Shown here: positions 58,002 to 64,000 of the stretch, piece by piece | Position numbering within the stretch: position 1 is the stretch's first letter | Layout: each line of letters starts with the position of its first letter | The notes under the pieces: model-generated | Database searches by the model: none | Told to the model about the DNA's origin: nothing | What the model saw: the letters and a program-made list of their open reading frames with translations, nothing else | Assembly (NCBI RefSeq): GCF_008831285.2 | Contig: NC_045146.1 | Location: 14,027,289-14,091,288 of the forward strand | Direction: 5' to 3' | Origin: Nymphaea colorata | Lineage: Eukaryota > Streptophyta > Magnoliopsida > Nymphaeales > Nymphaeaceae | Length of the DNA: 64,000 nt | Made by a program: the position numbers and the translations under genes

Positions 58002-58820
58002 ATGGAGCTTCAAGTTCGAACTGATAGTCGGCGGTTGCCGGAGAATGATTCCGGCAGCGAGTCGGGGCTGCTGGACGAGCGCGTGCTCCTGCTGGTGTTC
58101 CGGTCGATCAACTGGAACCCGCAGGCGCTGTGCGCCGCCGCGTGCGTGAGCCGAAAGCTGGACGCGGTAGCAAAGCGGATGCTCTGGCGCGAGCTGTGCG
58201 CTGCGCGCGCGCCGAGGATGGTGGCCGAGCTGACGCGGTCGAGCCGCAGGGTCGCGGGCGGGTGGCTCGCGCTGGCGAAGCTCTTCCTGTTCTGCTGCGG
58301 GGCGCGGCCGAGCCGGCACTTCGACGCGGAGGCCGTGACGCCGGGGCATTTCGCGGAGGCGACCCGGTTCTCGAAGACGTCGGGGCGGAGCTTTCTGGCG
58401 CGGCACTGCTGGGGGGACTTGCTGTACGTGAGCGACCCCTGCGAGCACGGGGCGGCGAGCTCCGGCGGGAACGACATCGGCGTGTACAGGGGCGTGTTCG
58501 GGTCGTTCGCCAACTCGCGGACGCGGGAGTGGATCCTGAGCCGGAGGGTGGGGCTGGAGGCCGGAGTCAACTGCCCCTACTGCCGGGCGTCGGTGTGGAG
58601 CATGACGGAGGCGAGGCTCGTGCCGCGGAGCGCGTCCAGGCGGTTAGGGTCCCACCACGGCAGTGTCGAGTACTTCGTCTGCGTCAACGGCCACCTGCAC
58701 GGCAGCTGTTGGCTGGCGCCCCTGTCCAGCGGCGATGACGTGGAAGACTCCGACGGCGACGGCGAAACTCACGAGAACGGTGACGCGGCGAGGCCGTTGA
58801 AGAGGCAGAAGAGTTCGTGA
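58002..58820 (+). CDS. EID1-like F-box protein
   Basis: Single exon, 272 aa, strongly GC-rich unlike its neighbours. An F-box-like region (LDERVLLLVFRSINWNP, then LCAAACVSRKLDAVAKRMLW) is followed by the family's distinctive blocks: ELCAARAPRMV, GGWLALAKLFLFCCG, GHFAEATRFSKTSGRSFL, DLLYVSDPCEH, YRGVFGSFANSRTREWI, a Cys pair in CPYCRASVWSMTEARLVP, and EYFVCVNGHLHGSCWLAPLS, with an acidic tail ending in LKRQKSS. It should be the substrate receptor of an SCF ubiquitin ligase. Family members EID1 and EDL1-3 act in phytochrome A and abscisic acid signalling, and EDL3 is the closest in memory. ATG 58002 was chosen over the in-frame ATG at 57819 because the TATA box lies between them and the upstream residues are not conserved. 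Confidence 0.9.
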   Translation: MELQVRTDSRRLPENDSGSESGLLDERVLLLVFRSINWNPQALCAAACVSRKLDAVAKRMLWRELCAARAPRMVAELTRSSRRVAGGWLALAKLFLFCCGARPSRHFDAEAVTPGHFAEATRFSKTSGRSFLARHCWGDLLYVSDPCEHGAASSGGNDIGVYRGVFGSFANSRTREWILSRRVGLEAGVNCPYCRASVWSMTEARLVPRSASRRLGSHHGSVEYFVCVNGHLHGSCWLAPLSSGDDVEDSDGDGETHENGDAARPLKRQKSS

Positions 58821-59296
58821 CGTGGATGCGCCACGTAGGATCTGCCGAATCCTTACACGCCACGTGGATACGTAAATGTGATTAGGCGTTAAGCAGAGTG
58901 GCAACCCATTTTTAGGGGTTGTTTCTCAGAGCCCTCCCTTTGCGGCCTTCTTTCCTTCTTTATAAGTTTTGCTCAGCCTCTTTTGTTATCTTTTTCATGT
59001 AAAGTGGAGATAAAGTTTTCACGGCACCAGCAACAAGAGTTCTTTGTGTATCTTTCTCTTCAAGCCGCCCCTCTTTTTATCTCTCTTCCACGTTGTTGTT
59101 TGACGTTTAGTAATAAAGCATTATATACTTCTGAGTCTTTCTTTCATTTACCAGAATATTTGCTCAGCCTCTTTAAGAAGTAATCGTAAATATTCTAGCA
59201 GGAAAGCTTGCTAAAAGGTCAATTTGTAATCGAAGAATTAAATGAATATTAGGAAACAAAGCAGAGTGACACACAAAGCAGAGTGACACAGACAGA
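58821..59296. other. F-box gene 3' region
   Basis: It begins with a cluster of ACGT-core motifs within 60 bases of the stop (GACGTGG, GCCACGTAGG, GCCACGTGG, TACGTA), then T-rich sequence likely to be the 3' UTR. No gene. Confidence 0.5.
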
Positions 59297-59663
59297 TAAG
59301 GGTGACCAGCTTTCGAGCTCAACTTGTTAAAGTTCTGCTCGTGAATGAGTTTGAGTCTAGTCATTTGCTTAACGAGTCGAGCTCGAGTTCATGAATCAAC
59401 TCATTGAAATAATTGAGTTGAGTTTGAGCTCAACACATAACTGCCGAGTCAAGCTCGAGCCTTAATCAAGTTGATATATTCAAACGAGTTGACGAATTTG
59501 TCAAACCCTAATCGAGTCGACCTCGAGCTCAACACGTAATTGCCGAGTCGAGCTCGAGCTACTTCCGTCGAGCTATTCTTGAGCTTGAGCCGAGTCGAAC
59601 TCAAGGTTTCATTAGTCGAGCCAAGTTCGAGCTGAGGCTCCACTCAGCTCGTGTTCACCCCTA
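59297..59663. mobile_element. Non-autonomous DNA transposon-like element rich in GAGCTCGA
   Basis: The left end TAAGGGTGACCAGC pairs with the complement of the right end, TAGGGGTGAACACGAGC, as short degenerate terminal inverted repeats. The 367-bp body is packed with GAGTCGAGCTCGAG-type motifs and contains a direct repeat (GAGCTCAACAC-TAA-TGCCGAGTC at 59426 and 59525). The ends and content recall hAT-type MITEs. A convincing 8-bp target duplication was not found, so the superfamily is tentative. Confidence 0.5.
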
Positions 59664-59933
59664 CAGGGGATGGCGCAAGAAATATTTTGGCTGTGGTCCA
59701 AACCCCCATGAACTGCATCCTTTGCTCCAAATTGAGTGTTAAGGGCTGTCGTAAGAGCTGTCAATTTTTATTATTAAGAACATGTTAAACTTAAAAAGTG
59801 ACTTAGTATACGTACCATACTCATCAAAACATCCTTAAGATCATATCTCAGACCACTTAGATCATGTATGAAACTAAGTCAATTTACCAAAGGTACGGCC
59901 TTGGGGGTACAGGGATCTGGCAAACTGCATCTG

Positions 59934-59936
<3 letters not shown>

Positions 59937-59996
<60 letters not shown>
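59937..59996. repeat. (AT)30 microsatellite
   Basis: Uninterrupted AT run of 60 bases in intergenic DNA. A shorter TA/CA run follows at about 60416-60441. Confidence 0.95.
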
Positions 59997-59998
<2 letters not shown>

Positions 59999-62945
59999 TC
60001 AAAATTACAAAAAAAAAATGAGAGGAAGATATGGAAACTTGGTGGAAATGAAAGAACAAAGAAGGACTTAGGCAAGGTGAGAAACCTAACCTTTTAAAAT
60101 GTAATTTGATATAAAACATATAGTACATTAATAATTCTTTAAATTTAAATGTGCTTTTTTAATCATAAAAAAACTAATGGCTTGCATAGCATCAAAATTT
60201 TGCAACTTAAATTAAAACATGTTTTGTGGCAAGTTATTATTCACAAATGTGTTGGCACGTTCATGTTCTGTTTCAATTATTTTCAAACAAAAATTCAGGT
60301 TTGTTCCTTAACTCAGCAGTTTGGTATATACATACATCTTGTCTTCCTCCTCTCACATTCACAAAATATTTTGCCATGCTTGTGCCTTGTTTAAACATAT
60401 TATCTGAGCATCTACGTATATATATATATATATACACACACACTACAAATTTAGTTTTAGTGCTCTGACTTAGATTTCACACTCTACCACTTTCTGATCC
60501 TCAACAATGAATTTTAATTAGAGTACAGAGACCAGAAGAAAGGAGATAAGTGATTTATTTTTATACATATATATATGAATGTTCAAGTTTTTCTCTCTAT
60601 AAGCATCGAGTGAGAAAAGAGAAGAAAAAAATTATGAATAAAACTTGCTTCCAAAATTAAGCTCAACTGCTTGGCTTGAGGTTGGAGTCAAACTGGTCAC
60701 GTTTCGAACCTTGCCGACCCAAGCAAGAAAATTTTGAGAGAGGCACTGAGCACAACTGGTATATATGTTCGGGGCCCTGAAAACGTCACACGGTGCTTGA
60801 AATTACAGGAATGCCTCAGGAAAGATAAAGACAAAACCCTCCCCATGAGGACAAAATAGGAAAACAAAAGTTATTTTCCAATTTTGGCCCCATGAAGGGG
60901 GGTGCCTCGTGAGGGTGTCGAACGCACCCCCAAACGGTTACTTAGTGGCCATTCCTCAGCTTAAGAATGCAGCAGAGAATCAACTGTTGAGGAACCTTCA
61001 GCCCACTTGATGCAAACCTGATGAAGGACTTGAAGGAGATCCATCAACTATGTAGTGACTAATTATGCTAGAAAGCTCAAGATTATCTGAGAACATATAG
61101 GAAATCAACAAAAACTGAAAACAAAATAAAGAGATTCAATGGGAAATGAAGAGGACTCGTTAAACTGTAACTCCATAACAACACATTTTCGTCCGTTATG
61201 TATGAGAAAATCCTAACAGGAGCAGCACATTTCTCCTTAAAATTGTCCCAATTACCAGAAAACTGCAAGTGCTTCTTGATCTAGAAATGAATTATAAGTC
61301 AAAAAGGATGGTACTAGACCAAATGGATCTGGGTCTCGTTTAGCTGATCAGGCTCTTGCATAACTATCAAGTGACTGCCACTTCCAGTGGACACGCTCTT
61401 GGTATTAGATTCTCCACTTTCTCAATGGCAACAGTCAAGTTCTCCGTTCCTTGTTATGCTCTTGATGAGCATTTTCTCTTTTCCAGGGAGACTCAATTGA
61501 ACTGCTTCTGTTAACATTTCATCTCATCTAATGCAAGTCATAGATCGAACACCAGCGACAAGGCTCGAACATGTATCAATTATTTCACTGCTGCTCTGGC
61601 GATTGACTGTGTACAATAATCATTGCTTTATATTGTATCTTTATTACTACCATGAAGAATGTGGTTCGTGCCCTATCCTCGTCCATCATGCAGATGACCA
61701 ACCACAAGACATCATTCGGTTGCAAATAAGAAAATAAAATCTTCCAAAGCACATGAAACATGCTACACATCTGGATTTAGCCAGATTTAAAAACTCAGTT
61801 TTAGCTAATAAAAAATGATGATCTCGCTGTTACTGTTTGAAAAGTAAAGAGGTCTTAGAATGTGGAAAGGACAAGGTGGCCTAACTGAAGGTAGCAAATA
61901 GTTGCAATATCTGTGACCTTATTCTGTCGTTATTGTGGTCATCTGCAATTCATGCTATTCAGATCAAAAGGAAACAGAGATGAACACTGTGAAAGTACAA
62001 CTGCTTCCACTGGTATATTATCTATGTGCATTTTCTAGGTGTGTGCAAAAGGGATCATTCATGATGGAAGCATTGTCCTTACGATGGCAGCATATGCTTA
62101 GTCAGTATCTCCCCAAACTGCTTGCACGTGCGATGATCACACATGCAATGCAAAGGAAACAGATGACTAGCCATGAATCTTATCTTCACCATCAAAAAAT
62201 TCTTGAAATTGTGGCAGGACCAACCAAAAAAACTTTGCTGATTTTTCCTTATATAAGGCAATGTGGGGACCCCTCACTGTCTACCCCTGAGTAGGCAGCT
62301 CGGCGTGACCCGCACGTGCGTAGGGTTGTCGTGGCCCATCCTTTAGCAGCACACAAGTGCTCGACAGAGACACGTGCCACTTGCCAGTTGGACCATCTTG
62401 AGGTTCTGCTAACTCATCTCAAGATAATGCTTTGCTGCTGTGGGGCTCTCATATAGAATCCTAGTGCTGTTTCACAGTCACTCAAGACTCAAGTAGTGCT
62501 CTGTTCTAGCTTCTTGACAAAGTCTGGCATGTATGGCTCTAGCTTTCTCAGACCTACTTTCCCATGAAGAACACTACAGGAAAAAAGATTCTAAAAATTT
62601 TTAAATGAATGAGTTTCTGTGGTTGATGGTAAGTTGCAGCCACAGACTGATGCCAGTAGACAAGTGAGAGTTACATGAGGGTAGGACTATGGGACCCACA
62701 CTACTGAATTTGTATTTCCTGGTAAAATGTGGGCCTGTAATGAGCTCAAACACAAACATAGTAGTAGAAGATCTTGATAAATTTTGGGATATTGGTTCAA
62801 GGTATGGTTGTGATGGCAAGGAAGCTGGGAAGATGGAAGCGTGCAGTGAGACAACAATGGGGGAAGTTCTACATCATGAGGGAGTGTATCTTGATGCTAC
62901 TCTGTTGGCACAAGTATGAGTAGGTGAGCGACCTCCATGCACCGG
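59997..62945. other. Intergenic, no gene recognised
   Basis: Nearly 3 kb with no recognised protein or RNA gene. Open frames (for example 61935-62294) carry no family motif. The stretch 62270-62400 is GC-richer (CCCGCACGTGCGTAGGGTTG) and could be the edge of a dispersed repeat. Confidence 0.4.
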
Positions 62946-63035
62946 GTTAGGTGATTCAACTTAAAGCTTTCAAGTTGAAAGATGGCGAGGGTTAGGTGAT
63001 TCAACTTAAAGCTTTCAAGTTGAAAGATGTCAAGA
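62946..63035 (+). mobile_element. SINE-like head with a 45-bp internal duplication
   Basis: GTTAGGTGATTCAACTTAAA through GCTTTCAAGTTGAAAGATG is present twice, 45 bp apart. After the second copy comes GAGTTCGATA, a B-box-like motif. The segment resembles the piece at 15612-15672. The duplication repeats the putative A-box part but not the B-box. No full SINE body was recognised. Confidence 0.4.
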
Positions 63036-64000
63036 GTTCGATAACGAGACGGTGGTTTCCCATCCTTCCTGCAAGGCTGCAGCATTTGTAATGGGCAGCG
63101 AATCAAATGCATGGTATCCTGGCAAAAGTCTGGCAGGTAGCAGGAGATCCTGGAACTCGACCACTGGAAAGCAGTACAAGAAAACAGAAGTATGAGTCTG
63201 TAGATGTTTCTGTGGATGTTATGGAGGATTGCTACTAGTAGCACTTGTTGGTCTTGATGCTGAGTTTCTTTAGGCCTCAAGGCTTGCCATGTAAATAGTT
63301 GGAGTCTGCCTTGCCATGTAATTAAGTAAGAGTCCTAAGGATTCTGGTCTCCCTTTTCTCCTTTTCTTCCCTTCTATCAGTGCATGCATTGGTAACAAGT
63401 AACGGATTACTTGACTGGAAGGATGCTAACGTAGTGTCTTTACACCTTGACAGATTTTTGGGAACAAGATGGAAAGCAATAGCTTGTATAGGAACGGATT
63501 GCAGGTTGTAACTTGTAAACAAAGTAACATGAAATGATAGTTTGACTGAATCGCGGTTCTTGCAAAGCAGAGACACACACTCTCTCTCTGTGAGCTCTCT
63601 ATGATCATCAAGCATTTTTTTTTGCCACACACTGCATGCACAGGCTAACAGCACATGAACATGCAATTTTATTCAAGCCTCAATTATCCTCCCCTTTTTG
63701 CTGGCTTGTAGGAAAGGAAAAAAAAAGAGGAATATCACTTTGGAACTTGTCGCTAGGCTGGGCTGGGTCCTGCGTTGGTATTTTTCATTTTGGCTGTTCC
63801 TAATTTGATTCCTCGTGTATTTTTCTGTCCAACATTGGACAAATCTGCATGCCAAATTATCACCAATGTCAAGGATATCATAATGATTGTCAATCTGAAA
63901 ATCATGAATTTGCTTACACGTACGCTTGGTGAATACTTTGTCACGGTGGGTGTTTATTTTCTAATCTGCCAAGGAAAATTTCTATTATAGAAAGCTTTTC
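63036..64000. other. Intergenic, no gene recognised
   Basis: Contains a short local repeat (GTTGGAGTCTGCCTTGCCATGTAA and a related stretch at about 63280-63325) and a CTCTCTCTCTGTG tract. No gene is supported to the end of the window. Confidence 0.4.

Noticed and set aside
57861-58738. Long open frames on other frames and strand of the F-box gene
   Set aside because: GC-rich coding DNA lacks stops in shadow frames. Their Arg/Ala/Pro-rich translations have no motifs.
60690-60720. tRNA T-arm like GGTTCGAAACG on the minus strand
   Set aside because: The flanks do not fold into the rest of a tRNA, so it is likely chance or a SINE scrap.
1-64000. CRISPR arrays, rRNA, organelle insertions
   Set aside because: No regularly spaced short repeats, no rRNA core sequences, and no plastid or mitochondrial genes were recognised while reading the window.

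Overview
The window is nuclear DNA from a flowering plant. It holds spliced genes with long AT-rich introns, plant-specific families (organellar PPR proteins, an OSCA/CSC1 channel, a receptor-like kinase, an EID1-like F-box protein), many (CT)n and (TA)n microsatellites, and short non-autonomous transposons. I could not place it in a family. I found no bacterial genes, CRISPR array or rRNA, and no long retroelement. All exon joins below were worked out by hand from splice signals and protein-family conservation; every join keeps frame.

Left part (1-15.4 kb): a gene-poor stretch with a decayed P-class PPR gene (about 2.3-3.3 kb) plus a stray piece of the same sequence at 1.36 kb, a tripled 0.5-kb tandem repeat (7.06-8.58 kb), and an intact REXO4-like DEDDh exonuclease gene with zinc fingers (+, 12580-15403).

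Middle left (15.9-31 kb): a 765-residue PLS-E PPR protein resembling MEF18 (-, 15963-18260) is divergent from a Borealin/Nbl1-like gene of the chromosomal passenger complex (+, 19082-22944). A broken E/DYW-type PPR pseudogene follows (24.5-25.75 kb). A transmembrane kinase with all RD-kinase motifs lies at 27541-30965 (-).

31-37.6 kb is intergenic, with TA microsatellites and a perfect 32-bp palindrome.

Right part (37.7-64 kb): an 11-exon OSCA1-type mechanosensitive/osmosensitive cation channel (-, 37699-47625, 760 aa); a 10-exon phosphatidylinositol synthase (-, 50313-53530, 223 aa) with a perfect CDP-alcohol phosphotransferase motif; a compressed gene fragment of a PMI1-like chloroplast-movement protein (+, 54.8-55.56 kb), probably inside the 5'-UTR intron of the synthase gene; and a single-exon, GC-rich EID1-like F-box gene (+, 58002-58820) with a G-box/ABRE promoter. 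The remainder is repeats and AT-rich intergenic DNA.

The genes do not form a pathway. The most notable signals are structural: a very recent 328-bp tandem duplication in the Borealin gene whose junction is a perfect hairpin; two GC-AG introns; a small transposon family (TAGTCAAAAG ends), one copy of which sits 32 bp from an OSCA splice donor; and the PMI1-like fragment.
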